A stretch of DNA of 64,000 nt from the NCBI GenBank assembly GCA_009809945.1, contig WTPW01001658.1, positions 27,752 to 91,751 of the forward strand, given 5' to 3'. Made by a program: the position numbers and the translations under genes. Positions 44,701 to 56,104 of this stretch are shown here, one piece after another (position 1 is the stretch's first letter; each line of letters opens with the position of its first letter). The notes beneath the pieces were generated by a model. The model was not told where the DNA came from, did not search any database, and saw only the letters and a list, made by a program, of their open reading frames with translations. The DNA is from Gigaspora margarita. Its lineage: Eukaryota; Glomeromycota; Glomeromycetes; Diversisporales; Gigasporaceae.

Positions 44701-45544
44701 CATATATAGTTTATTATATTACTAAGCTACAGCATTTTTGGTTATTAGCTAATTCTGACTAATATAGATTATTTTTATAATCTTTTTTTAAATTAAAGAT
44801 ATCTAATTAAACTCAATATATAAAAGAACTTTAATTATAATCAAAATTTATTAAGAAAAGTAAGTCAATAAAAAAGAAACAAATCATTTTTTTAGTAAAC
44901 TTTTTTAATAAAATAATTAATAAAATATTTAAGCTCAAAGTTGAAAAACTTTTATTTAAAAAAAATTTGACCCTTTTTTACTAACTTATTTCAAATAATT
45001 ATCAAAACATATATAACATTATTATTTAAGAACTAATAATTAAATTTTATTAAAATTACTACTATTTTTTATTATTATTATTTTTTTTTTTTTGGTTTCA
45101 AAGTGCACATTTTTGTAACTAGAATTTTATTAGTTAATTTCAGAAACTTTATATAGATAAAGTATAGATGCTAGTAAAATTAATTTTACCAATTTTACTA
45201 ATTTACTACTAATTTTACCAATAGTAGTGAAATTATTTTATTATATTTTACTATATTTTACTAGCACTAATATTACTAGAACATTAGTGGTACATATACA
45301 ATTAGTCTTAATCTCTAGATTTATTCTTTATACTCTTAGAGCTCTATTTTTATATCCAAAGATTAGAGTGCTCTTATATTAAAAAAAAGATCTACAGTAT
45401 ATCTGATATAAAACTAAATTTTGATAATTATATACCTTTTTTTATTTATTTTAATATAAAAAGACTTTTTTATAGATAAAATTTTATAATATGTATTTTT
45501 TACTTAAAAAATAGTGCTAGTTATTATAGTAAAAAGTTGTACTA
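44701..45544. other. AT-rich non-coding stretch
   Basis: A decayed piece at 44870-45000 (AGTCAATAAAAAAGAAACAAA) resembles the palindromic MITE just upstream. An ATTTTACTA microsatellite-like cluster lies at 45165-45265. No gene is seen. Confidence 0.4.
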
Positions 45545-45735
45545 TAGTCAGATCTTTCTAAATACACATTTTGAAACCATAGTAAAAAATTTTAAAAATA
45601 TGTTTAGAGAGTATATGTATTTAAAAAGATAAAATTTATAATTGTTATATTATCTGTAACTATACAAAACATGCATTTAAAAAGGTTTTTTATATATATA
45701 CATTTAGAAAAGATGTATTTAAAAGGATCTGATTA
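45545..45735. mobile_element. pogo-like TA-MITE, decayed
   Basis: Ends TAGTCAGATCTTTCTAAATAC and, inverted, TAATCAGATCCTTTTAAATAC are flanked by TA. Comparison with the better copies (17723-17919, 47181-47521) shows mostly C-to-T and G-to-A changes. Confidence 0.7.
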
Positions 45736-45737
45736 TA

Positions 45738-46019
45738 TTATAATTCTTTGTTTGTTAGCAAATTGTTTATATTATACAAAGATCCAAGGATCTTGCAATT
45801 TTTATTAGTTTTAAGTCTAAATTTTGTAAATTATTCTCTTGATATAAGAGTTTCCTGTAAATAAGATTTGGTTTATTCTTAATGAAAAACTTGGTAAAGC
45901 ATTATATGTTTCATATAGATAATTATTTATACTTTGGTAACTTGTAATAGTATTAAATAATATTTGTAATTAAAAGTATTTTTAAACTATACTATTATTT
46001 ACTTTTGCTTTTGTAATAT
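45738..46019. other. AT-rich non-coding stretch
   Basis: No feature supported. Confidence 0.4.
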
Positions 46020-46330
46020 TTGCTTTGATCTTAGCACCTATTTCTACTTTCTTTTAGTTCTTATACTAATATCTTCCAAACTTTCAAACAAGTTAGTTTG
46101 AATATATTGATTATTTTGGTATTAGGTACTATTTTGGTTTTTTTTTGTATCTATTTTTATAGTATAGATTTTTTTTCTTTAGTACAACTCTAGTAGCCAG
46201 GTTGGTAAACCCTTCTTCTGAGGGTATTGTCATTTAGTTTTCTAACTTTGGTTTTCAATATTTTAGTTTTGATAGTACTATTAAAGACCTTAGCTACCTT
46301 TTTATTTAAAATTTGCCAAATAGATTTTTT
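46020..46330 (-). repeat. Decayed copy of the long SINE
   Basis: This sequence matches 32.10-32.38 kb of the long SINE (shared words CTAGTAGCCAGGTTGGTAAAC-like, CTTCTGAGG, GATAGTACTATTAAAGA) but with heavy C-to-T and G-to-A loss. Neither the tRNA-like head nor the A-rich end is present. Confidence 0.6.
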
Positions 46331-46531
46331 TTATATAACAATACAACTAGATCTGAGAAAGAGTTCTGAATATCTTTTATATAGATCATAACAGCATAGT
46401 GGACATTCGATTTGATTGGCTTGACGATCACTAGGTTACACAATATAAAAAATTTTTAAAGTAACCCTTACTATAAAAAACCACATTATCAATTAGCAAT
46501 TTATTTTTTCACATAATAATTTTTTTTAAAA

Positions 46532-46870
46532 GTGTTGCTAATTTGCCCCCTGGTGATGTTAACCACCCTATAATTTACCAATCAGGTCGCAGGATCTTGT
46601 GTAACAAAATAAAGAAAATTTTAAGAAAACTTAGAAAAAAATCAAAAAATTATCAATATCGCAAAATTTTATTACAAAAACTAGCTTTGGGCTATTAAGT
46701 AAAAGTTTTTAGCATCTAATTTTGCATATAAATAATCTATCCTCTAACTTAATATAACCTATACCCTAACCCTAATCTTTAAAGAATAATTTTTATATAA
46801 AAAACTTCTATAAAAATAAAGGGTAGTTAAAATTTATAACTTTAACCAGGTGTTAAAATTAGTTAAATTC
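46532..46870. mobile_element. MULE-type MITE in arm A only
   Basis: The insert is flanked by the direct repeat TTTTTTTAAAA (46521-46531 and 46871-46881); arm B shows the site with one copy near 60.95 kb. The interior words ACCAATCAGGTCGCAGGATC and GTGTAAC resemble 4751-5093. The 9-11-bp repeat fits a Mutator-like element, though it is low-complexity. Confidence 0.7.
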
Positions 46871-47180
46871 TTTTTTTAAAATATATTATAGTATTCTTTA
46901 ACTCTTTATATGTCTTTTGTTAAAAAAGATCAGTATAGATTATATAGATTAGTATACTTAAAAATTTTTCTTCATAAAGAGAATGATCTGGATCAGAAGA
47001 CAGAAAAGCATTAGCAGAAGCACTTTGCAAACACTTTGCAGACTTTTAAAACAATAAACTTGGATCAAATGGTGAAAAAGCATGAGCAGAAACACTTTTC
47101 AAGAAACCTTTACTAAGATTTATAGCACTTTTCAAAAAGATATGACCCATAGTTTTTGTGATCAAGAAAATTTTGAGATA

Positions 47181-47521
47181 CAGTCAAACCTCCATAAATG
47201 CAACATGTATAGACAAGCCTACAACGTGCATTTAGGGAGGTATTGCATTTAGGGAGAGCCAATTAAATTGCAGCTTTCAAGATTAGACTATCAAGTTTGT
47301 GTAACTTCTGCTAAAAACTGTATAACCTATCTTAAATACTAAAATTTGATTGGCCACGTGCATTTAGGGAGGTAGCATGATATAGAAAATTATTTGAAAG
47401 GATGTGCATTTACAGAATATAGAATGTGCATTTAGCACAATAATTTCTTACAGACAAGACAAAAACGTGCATTTAGGGAGGTATTGTATTTATAGAAGTT
47501 GCATTTATGGAGGTCTGACTG
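47181..47521. mobile_element. pogo-like TA-MITE in arm A only
   Basis: The 341-bp element has ends CAGTCAAACCTCCATAAATG and, inverted, CAGTCAGACCTCCATAAATG, with TA on both sides. Arm B near 60.64 kb reads straight through this position with a single TA, giving a direct filled/empty pair. GTGCATTTAGGGAGGT words are repeated internally. Confidence 0.9.
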
Positions 47522-47523
47522 TA

Positions 47524-50340
47524 TTCGATCAGTTACATTTATATTTATTCAAAAAAATCAGTTGTTTTAATTAAATTAAATATTATTTAAGTTTTATTGT
47601 ATTTTATTTTTTTTTATTACAAGAATTAATTTATTTTTTCTCATTTTTTAGACTATCTGTGACATACCTTTTCATATTGTAACTATTAAGAAGAGAGTGT
47701 GTATACATTTTACCGTTCTAACTCTAATAGTTACTAAAGATAAGTTTTTGATTTACTCGAATAAGATCTCTTTAGCCTGCACTAGCTTACTTTATTTTTC
47801 TTAAAGTAAGTTCAAAAGGAACTTTTCTTCTCGTATCTTCCTTTATTGAAGTCAAATTCATTTATTTATATATGTTGCAAGTAGAAACAGAATTTAATGG
47901 ATTCAGAATTTCCTAGTTAAATTAAAGTTAGGGTAAGAGTGCGCATATGTTAAACTCAACATTCAAATAATGGTTTTATATAATAATTCTGAATCCACTT
48001 AGATTCTATTTTTACTTACAATATATAAATTTAGATATATTAATAGACAGTATAAGGTGTCTAGTTTTGATTATTCCAATTAACCCTTGTAGTAAGCTGT
48101 ATTAAAAAAGGTAAATAAGAACTGAAGTTAAAGAAATTTACTTAAAATAGAAAAAGAAATTTTGTCAAATAAATAATGTTTCAAGTGTTTTTTTTTTGTA
48201 GTATTTGTTTACAAAGACTGAATCTTATTTATTTTTGCAAGTTTAGATAAAAATATTAAGCTGTTGAGTTAAGATCTAAGAAATGGTAATAACACAAGTA
48301 TTTGGAATAAGTTTTTTGGGCTTATGAAGCACTTAGAGTAAGCTATTTAGATTTACAAAATATTTTGGTATGTAGCGTTTATTAATCAAAGTATGCTTGG
48401 AATAAGCTACTCAAAACTTATGTTAATTATATCTATTCGGGTNAGAAANATTGATTAATTTATTTGNAATAAGTTATCAGGTTTATTTATTAATNGCATT
48501 TAAATATTATANTCAAAGGATTTAGAGTAGAATTTACGTATGATTTTTATTTTTTATTTTAATAAATATGTATTANTTTAAATTAATTTTTATAAATTAT
48601 ATAATTCAATAAAATACTGGTTAGTTAAAGCATAATTTTTAAATAATGGCTATAAGTAATTTGTAAAATTATAAATTTAAATTAAAANGTTTATTAATTA
48701 TAATATAAGCATTGTTACTAAAACCCTCTAGAAAATAAAATTAAATAAGTTTTTCACTTTAATTGCTAACAATAATATATAGGCATCATCAATCTAAAAA
48801 ACTACTATTTGGTCAAAATAAGTTTCAAGATCAGATGAAGTTTTTAGATTGGCATTGCTAGGATCTTACAAATGCATTAGTAAATACTACAAACTCGAAT
48901 CACTTATATTGATTATGCTAACTAATAGAAAATAAATAATCATCATACTTATTCACTAAAAATTAAGGTAGAATAGCTATGGCAAAAAAAAAATCTTAAT
49001 CAGGTAATTGTAGCCCAACTAACGATCAATAAACTAACACCAATAATATAGTGATATATCTAATTGCATAAATTTTGTATGTTGATATTACATTCTAGCT
49101 AGGGTTGTTGGCGCAAGGTTGATGGCATGCTTAAAAATTGCAGTACAAAAATGGCGAGCCAATCACAATAAAGCTTAGTTCTAATACATTGTTTTATTTT
49201 TCAGGCACTATAGATTAAAAGATTTCTAATAATCGAATGATACATATATTATTGATATATTTTTTAAAATTAATTCTTAGCTTGTAACTAACAAGTATAT
49301 AAAAGAGCTTCAAGCTTACCTTGAATAAAGTAACTCAGTCAAGTTCTAAAACCTTAAAAAGTCGTTTGAGTATAAATTAGTACTTAATTACTTCTTTGCT
49401 TGTAATCTTTATCGAAAATCGTCGAAGTTTTCTTGTCCCTGTGATTGTAATTTCATTATCGTAAGAATAAAAAGAAAGTAAGTATCGATTACTAATCCAT
49501 ATCCCTTTTTATATAAATTCCTTATTGATCGAATAATTGATTGACCCCATTGTTAAATTAAATTACACAATTAATTACATGACAATTATTAATAGTCTTA
49601 ACAATTGACACCTACCGGTTTGAACCTCCTCAAAGCTAATAAGCGAAATCTAAATAGTAGAATGTTAGTACTATTAAAGTAAAGTATCGAAGAACATTAA
49701 GAGACTATCAGAAGTGTATACTTATCTTATTTTGCCGTAGCAAGGCTCCAAGCCTTAATACTTGAACCACTTTAATCACACACCTGCCACCCTAGGGATT
49801 TGTATCTTGAAGATTTTGTTAATTAGGATAAATTAGTAGTAGTATTTGGTAGTTTTAACCAACTCGGAAGTATAGCTTTAGTCATCCCACTCACAATGTA
49901 TATAGTTAATTTGTTGATAAAAAGGGTAGTGTTAACAAACAATAAATCATATTAAGATTTATTGTATAAAGTATAGCAATTGTAATAAATGGATAATTAA
50001 TTTAATAAAAGAGCATAAAATAATATAAGTTATTAAGAGAAAATAATGTAAATGATGCAAGCGATTACGATATAAAGGCAAAGTAAATAGAAAACATATA
50101 TATACAGTAAAAAAATCATTATTCATACCTATATGCGTAGTTCTGACCACAAACTATATTTGGCAAGTAGGATAAAGATCAATATTGGAGGTTTACGATT
50201 GCTACAGCTCGAAAATAATTAATGATAATGATATATAAATTCGAATCTTCTAAAAAAAAATCTAGAATCGTTATCCATCAATTGATTTACATCAGCCAAT
50301 CAGATGAAAGTCCTTCTATGAAATTGTCACATCTATATAA
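47524..50340. other. Non-coding core of arm A
   Basis: There are no long frames and no family-like motifs. A few bases are ambiguous at 48443-48688. Landmarks shared with arm B include CTAGCTAGGGTTGTTGGCGC (49099) and TTGATGGCATGCTTAAAAAT. A 63-codon frame (49959-50150) has no coding character. Confidence 0.6.
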
Positions 50341-50800
50341 TGATCTATATCATACATATTGTTTACTTGTTTACATTTTTTAACCAATTAAAATAAATGT
50401 CCACCATGCTATTAATTGACAACAGCATGGTGGACATTCATTTTAATTGGTTAAAAAATATAAACAAGTAAACAATATGTATGATGTAAATTATTATATA
50501 GATGTGCCAATTTCATAGAAGGACATTCGTCTAATTAGCTGATGTAAATCAATTGATAAATAACGATTCTAGATTTTTCTTTAGAAGATTCAGATTTATA
50601 TATCATTATCATTAATTATTTTCAAGCTATAGCAATTGTAAACCTCCAATATTGATCTTTATCCTGCTTGCCAAATATAGTTTGTGGTCAGGACTACGCA
50701 TATAGGTATTAATAATAATTTTTTTACTGTAGATATATGTTTTCTATTTACTTTGCCTTTATATCACAGATCAAAAACCAATATATCGGGTACCTATCGG

Positions 50801-51079
50801 CAGTGTTGTCATGGGACAGCTTTGGACAATGATTTGGACAATTTTGGACAATTTTAGACAATTAAATAAAGTAAAATTACTTAAAATTTTATTAAGATAA
50901 CCTATTTTAATTTTAACTGGAATGTGTTCAGCACCTAAAAAAATATATAGTTATATATTTTTTAAATAGATTTATTAATTATTAAAGCCTGGACAAGCTT
51001 TGGACAATCTTGGATGTTTGGACAATTTTGAATGTGGACAAGCCAAATAGGCTGTGAACATCCAAAACGTACAACACTG
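50801..51079. mobile_element. hAT-type MITE, CAGTGTTG ends, 8-bp duplication
   Basis: The ends CAGTGTTGT are inverted repeats and are flanked by a perfect CCTATCGG (50793-50800 and 51080-51087). CAGTGTTG termini with 8-bp duplications are classical hAT features. GGACAATTTTGGACAA words repeat in both subterminal parts. A second copy is at 62683-62957. Confidence 0.9.
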
Positions 51080-51388
51080 CCTATCGGATACCATATTACT
51101 ATAATTAAAAAATATATAAAATACTACATATCGGTGCCCTACCATACATATATCGTATAGTTTGAATATATCGGGTACCCGATGTGTATATGTAATAAAA
51201 ATAATTTTTAAATCTACATATATTATAATTCTAAATCATTGTTTACAATGCAGATATTCTATATTCAAAAAAATTTATTCTTTACGATATAAAAAATAAT
51301 TTTTACTACTTAAAGTTTTTATTAATTTGATATATATCAGGTACCCGATAAATACAGTCTAAAAGCGGTATAACGAATTGTATCTATA

Positions 51389-51544
51389 GCGCATATATGC
51401 AATGGTGGGAATAAAAGTAAATTTCTGGTTTATCTCTATATGGTATGTTTATGAAACTTACCCATCTAAAAATATCTATTTAACTCTAAAAGGGTGTCAT
51501 AATAAGGCCAGAATTTTTATTCCCACCATATTGCATATATGTGC
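51389..51544. repeat. Short inverted-repeat element
   Basis: GCGCATATATGCAATGGTGG at the left pairs with the inverted right end (CCACCATATTGCATATATGTGC); GGAATAAAA follows in both arms. At 156 bp it is probably a MITE. Confidence 0.65.
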
Positions 51545-51559
51545 AGGATAAATAAATAA

Positions 51560-51747
51560 AGCAAACACGTTTTTTTATCTAATTTTTTTTTTTTTTTTAC
51601 TTTTTTATCGTTTTTTAAAAATTTCTATTAATCGTTTAATTTTTTTTTTTTTTATTGTTTTTTTAAAAATTTCTATTAATCGTTTATTTTTTTTTTTATT
51701 TTTATTTTTTTATTTTTAACTTAATCGTTTAATTTTTTTTTTTTTTT
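51560..51747. repeat. T-rich tandem repeat at the gap edge
   Basis: There are about four units of TTTTTAAAAATTTCTATTAATCG with variable T runs; similar T-rich sequence resumes at 52638. The gap was probably caused by this repeat. Confidence 0.7.
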
Positions 51748-52637
51748 NNNNNNNNNNNNNNNNNNNNNNNNNNNNNNNNNNNNNNNNNNNNNNNNNNNNN
51801 NNNNNNNNNNNNNNNNNNNNNNNNNNNNNNNNNNNNNNNNNNNNNNNNNNNNNNNNNNNNNNNNNNNNNNNNNNNNNNNNNNNNNNNNNNNNNNNNNNNN
51901 NNNNNNNNNNNNNNNNNNNNNNNNNNNNNNNNNNNNNNNNNNNNNNNNNNNNNNNNNNNNNNNNNNNNNNNNNNNNNNNNNNNNNNNNNNNNNNNNNNNN
52001 NNNNNNNNNNNNNNNNNNNNNNNNNNNNNNNNNNNNNNNNNNNNNNNNNNNNNNNNNNNNNNNNNNNNNNNNNNNNNNNNNNNNNNNNNNNNNNNNNNNN
52101 NNNNNNNNNNNNNNNNNNNNNNNNNNNNNNNNNNNNNNNNNNNNNNNNNNNNNNNNNNNNNNNNNNNNNNNNNNNNNNNNNNNNNNNNNNNNNNNNNNNN
52201 NNNNNNNNNNNNNNNNNNNNNNNNNNNNNNNNNNNNNNNNNNNNNNNNNNNNNNNNNNNNNNNNNNNNNNNNNNNNNNNNNNNNNNNNNNNNNNNNNNNN
52301 NNNNNNNNNNNNNNNNNNNNNNNNNNNNNNNNNNNNNNNNNNNNNNNNNNNNNNNNNNNNNNNNNNNNNNNNNNNNNNNNNNNNNNNNNNNNNNNNNNNN
52401 NNNNNNNNNNNNNNNNNNNNNNNNNNNNNNNNNNNNNNNNNNNNNNNNNNNNNNNNNNNNNNNNNNNNNNNNNNNNNNNNNNNNNNNNNNNNNNNNNNNN
52501 NNNNNNNNNNNNNNNNNNNNNNNNNNNNNNNNNNNNNNNNNNNNNNNNNNNNNNNNNNNNNNNNNNNNNNNNNNNNNNNNNNNNNNNNNNNNNNNNNNNN
52601 NNNNNNNNNNNNNNNNNNNNNNNNNNNNNNNNNNNNN
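51748..52637. other. Assembly gap (890 N)
   Basis: All bases are N. The content is unknown; both edges are poly-T repeats. Confidence 0.99.
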
Positions 52638-52777
52638 TTTTTTTTTTAAAAATTTTTTTTTTGTCTATTTTTTTAATTTTTTTTTCTTATTTATTATTTT
52701 TTTTTAATGGTTTATTTTTATTTTTTTAATTTTTTTTTAAATTTTTAATTTTTTTTAACTGTCAGAATTTTATTTAT

Positions 52778-53623
52778 TTAATTACTGATCCGGATATGAT
52801 CGGCACTATTTTTATATTAGAATTTGGGGCAAAATTACTATGATTTTCATTATATACTGGAATCTGACGTAGGTCCAATGAAAAGTAATTTTTTTATTAA
52901 GTTAACAGCTCATATCAATTAATTGAAAGTTGTAAAGCTCAATAAGACGCATCTAATAGTGGTTAGATCATTCAAATCGGCCTAGTGTACGCTGAGATAT
53001 CGCTAAAAAACGATTGGTCGACTATATAAAATTCAATATAAACAAACTAAAAATTATATATAGTGGCCAATCATTTTTTAGCGATATCTCAGCGTACATT
53101 GGGCTGATTTGGATAAACTAACTACCATTAGATGCGTCTCAGTGAGCTCTATAACTTTCAATTAATTGACATGAGCTGTTAACTTAATAAAAAAATTACT
53201 TTTCATTGGACATACGTCAGATTCCAGCATATAATAAAAATTTATATTGTACTTATCCCCAAAATTTACTATTGTCCCAATATGGGGGATGGCTAAAGCC
53301 ATTACCCACGTAATTTTTTGAAAATTTAGTTAAAATTAGGGTTAGAGCCTATTTAGCATTAGGGTCAGGTTTAGGGTTAGAACAGATATATAGGTAAAAT
53401 TGCCTTCCCNGCATTTTTTATTAATGGCCCAAGACAGGTTTGAACTGCCGTTTTTATGTTCTTGCATTTTTTTTGTTTTTTGTCTTCTTCGGGCTGATCC
53501 ATGTAAACAAAATTTTGTGACTCCGGTTGGTTGATTTACACAAAAATGTCACGTGGGTACATGGCTTTAGACGACCCCCCAATATGGTAATAGTGCTGAT
53601 CTTATCCGGATCATCAATTAAAT
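52778..53623 (+). mobile_element. TIR element with GATCCGGAT ends
   Basis: TTTAATTACTGATCCGGATAT and, inverted, TTTAATTGATGATCCGGATAA form the ends. A shared interior with 24433-25396 (AGGTAAAATTGCCTT, TTATTAATGGCCCAAGACAG) marks a family. The foldback element 52866-53233 is nested in it. Confidence 0.65.
52866..53233. repeat. Foldback element, family B (copy 6)
   Basis: The arms pair through GAATCTGACGTAGGTCCAATG, TAATTGAAAGTTGTAAAGCTC and AAAACGATTGGTCGACTATA with a centre near 53049. The arms match well but not perfectly. Confidence 0.75.
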
Positions 53624-53962
53624 TTTTAATATTATTTACGTCTAGATCTAGATTAGATCTTCACATGATTTTTTTTATTTATATACTGGTATTTATTTTT
53701 TTTTCGTCCTTTTTTATTATCATATTAATAATTTAATTTCATCCTTTTTTATTATTATCATATTAATAATTTAATTTTTTTTATTAAATGTTTTATAATT
53801 TATTTTGTAAATTTTTTTCAGTTTACGATAATCGGTGGTGATACAAGATCAGTATAATTTTTTTTTATTTGCTCCTGTATTTTGTATTTTGTACTAACTG
53901 CTAATTATTTTTTTTCAGGTTTCTTCAGATAATGCATTATTGGTATAATGCTTCCCTCGTCT

Positions 53963-54211
53963 TTAGTATGGTAACTTCTCTCGTGTTAGGTGTTTCTCAG
54001 TATTAGTATAGTGCTTCTTTTGTCGTTGTTGCAGTGTTTTTTCATCGTTGTTGTGGTGCTGTTCTTGCTGATGCGATGTTTCTCTTGTCATTGGTATGTT
54101 GCTTCTCTTACCGTTGGAGTTCATTTCATTTTGAGTTGTTGATTTCGGTGATTCTATATTATTTATGTCATCAATTTGGTTGTTAGTGTTGTCAAGCTTA
54201 TTTTTTGGCAT
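53963..54211 (-). CDS. Hypothetical N/Q-rich fragment
   Basis: This 82-residue minus-strand frame, MPKNKLDNTNNQIDDINNIE onwards, is hydrophilic and rich in N, Q, T and E, and ends TREKLPY. Upstream, in other frames, similar hydrophilic words occur (NNDDDIGSNESIKSDTNIES near 54.40-54.46 kb). This suggests a larger decayed gene inside the 50766-55195 element, perhaps part of its own coding region. No domain is visible and no function can be given. It could equally be chance. Confidence 0.2.
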   Translation of the reverse strand: MPKNKLDNTNNQIDDINNIESPKSTTQNEMNSNGKRSNIPMTRETSHQQEQHHNNDEKTLQQRQKKHYTNTEKHLTREKLPY

Positions 54212-54830
54212 TGAACTGACTTATCTTTGTCATTTGTTTTTTTGGCATTGGGGCTTTTTCTTTGTCACGAAACTATACTATTAATAAGTTTCAGTTTCTT
54301 TTTTCTCATTTTTGTTGTTTTCAACATCGGCTACGTATTATTAACGCTTTTTGTCTTGTAGGTGCTTTAGACGCGTTTTTGGGCTTTTTTTTGGATATTG
54401 CTTTCAATATTGGTATCACTTTTTATCGATTCATTACTTCCAATATCGTCGTCATTGTTTCATTGTGAGTGCACCATACGTACGTTATTGGAATGAATTC
54501 GCTGTTATAGCTTCGTAAGTAGGTAGTTAATAGTGGATTTTGTGAATTCATTGGTCAATAGTTAGTTAGGGTTAGATTCAGATATAATATTTAGTTAGAG
54601 GAGTTTTTTAGTATAAATTATGTGTTTAAAGTTAGTCCGTTAGGTTAGAGTAGGTTGTGCATTAATTGTATTGCTTAAAATGTTCGTTTTATGCGATATC
54701 TGTATAAATAAAAAATTTTTTAATGACTACATTTGTACGTATATATTTTTAATAAATTAAAAAAATAAATTAATTAAAATTGTAATGATAATACGTACTA
54801 CCGGATAAGGGACCATTTTTTAAAACCTAG
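54212..54830. other. Interior of the 50766-55195 element
   Basis: Base composition is less extreme than in the flanks, but no continuous frame was found. A 68-codon plus frame (54262-54468) is F-rich and is treated as a shadow. Confidence 0.4.
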
Positions 54831-54834
54831 TAAT

Positions 54835-55175
54835 ATTACTATCATAATATTATATATGCGATATATACCTGATATATATACAGCATATATACTATATGTG
54901 TCCGACATGTGTCCGATATCCTACATGACTCTACACATATCGGGTACCCTATAATATATATCGGGTATATGATGCATTACAAATTTATATATGCGATATG
55001 TACCCAATATGTATACGGCATATATACTGTGTGTGTACTATATGTGTCCGATATGTGTCCGATATCCTATATGAACCGGGCACATATCGGGTATGTATAT
55101 AAATATATCCTACACATATTGGTCACATATCGGACACATATACTATATATATCGGGTATCTGATATTATACTGAT
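54835..55175. repeat. Subterminal ATATCGGG / GTGTCCGATAT repeats
   Basis: At least six alternating copies of TATGTGTCCGATAT and ATATCGGGTA occur, mirrored by ATATCGGGTACC repeats at 50780-51360. Such subterminal clusters usually bind transposase. An 84-codon frame (54909-55163) is a by-product of these repeats. Confidence 0.65.
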
Positions 55176-55299
55176 GTGTACAATTTTGACCTGTGTATTG
55201 TAATCGCTTGCATCATTTATATTATTTTTTCTTAATAACTTATCAGTTATATTATCTTGTACTCTTTTATTAAATTTAATTATCCATTTATTACAATTA

Positions 55300-55461
55300 G
55301 GGTGCTGACATTTATTACCTAATATCCATTTACTATAGGGGCTTACCCCCCCACTTCCAGATAAGATTTTATTTTAGCCAATCAAATTTAATTTTCTAAC
55401 TAAGGTAAGATTTTTCTTGACCCCTACCTCCTAAAATATTACCTAATAAATGTCAGCGCCC
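55300..55461. mobile_element. TTA-flanked MITE (PIF/Harbinger-like), copy 4, arm B only
   Basis: Ends GGGTGCTGACATTTATTA and, inverted, GGGCGCTGACATTTATTA are flanked by TTA. Arm A near 49.98 kb shows the uninterrupted sequence. It closely matches 19787-19947, so the family was active relatively late. Confidence 0.85.
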
Positions 55462-56104
55462 TTACGATACTTTATACAATAAATCTTAATATGATCTATT
55501 GTTTGTTAATACTACCCTTTTTATCAACAAATTGACTATATACGTTTTAAGTGGGGTGACTAAAGCTATACTTCCAGTTTGGTTAAAACTACCAAATACT
55601 ACTACTAATTCACCCTAATCAACAAAATCTTTAAGACACAAATCCCTAAGGTGGCAGGTGTGTGATTGAAGTGGTCTAAATATTAAGGCTTGAAGCCTTG
55701 CTGTAGCAAAATAAGATAAGTATACACTTCCAATAGTCTCTTAATTTTGCTTATTAGCTTTAAGAAGGTTCAATTATTACCAGTAGGTGTCAATTGTTAA
55801 GACTATTAATAATTGTCATGTGAATTAATTGTGTAATTTAATTTAACAATGGGATCAATCAATTATTCGATCAATAAGGATTTTTATATAAAAAGAGATA
55901 TGGATTAGTAATCGATACTTACTTTCTTTTTATTCTTACGATAACAAAATTACAATCACAGAGACAAGAAAACTTTGACAATTTTTGATAAAGATTACAA
56001 GCAAGGAAGTAATTAAGCACTAACTTATACTCAAATGGCTTTTTAAGGTTTTAGAACTCGACTGAGTTACTTTATTCAAGGTGAGCTTGAAGTTTTTTTA
56101 TATA

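Larger units (their letters stand above)
46393..50410 (+). repeat. Inverted duplication, arm A (3.3-kb core plus inserts)
   Basis: Arm A is matched nearly throughout by the reverse complement of arm B (50424-61085). It starts AGCATAGTGGACATTCGATT and ends, inverted, AGCATGGTGGACATTTATTT, so each arm also has inverted ends of about 28 bp and could be a non-autonomous transposon. Removing the MULE-type (46532-46870) and pogo-like (47181-47521) inserts leaves about 3.3 kb. A 52-bp piece near 49643-49694 is absent from arm B. It is non-coding throughout. Confidence 0.85.
50766..55195. mobile_element. 4.4-kb insert in arm B with ATATCGGG subterminal repeats
   Basis: Arm A reads TTTATATCGTAATCGC where arm B is split between TATC and TATTGTAATCGC, so a 4-bp TAT(C/T) duplication is possible. 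The termini ACAGATCAAAA and, inverted, ACAGGTCAAAA pair. Iterated ATATCGGGTACC and TGTGTCCGATAT words lie near both ends (50780-51360 and 54835-55170). Inside are several nested elements, the assembly gap and one doubtful minus-strand frame. It may be an autonomous element whose transposase gene is partly hidden by the gap. Confidence 0.65.

Noticed and set aside
54909-55163. 84-codon frame rich in Y, I and C
   Set aside because: It is produced by iterated ATATCGGG and TGTGTCCGATAT subterminal repeats.
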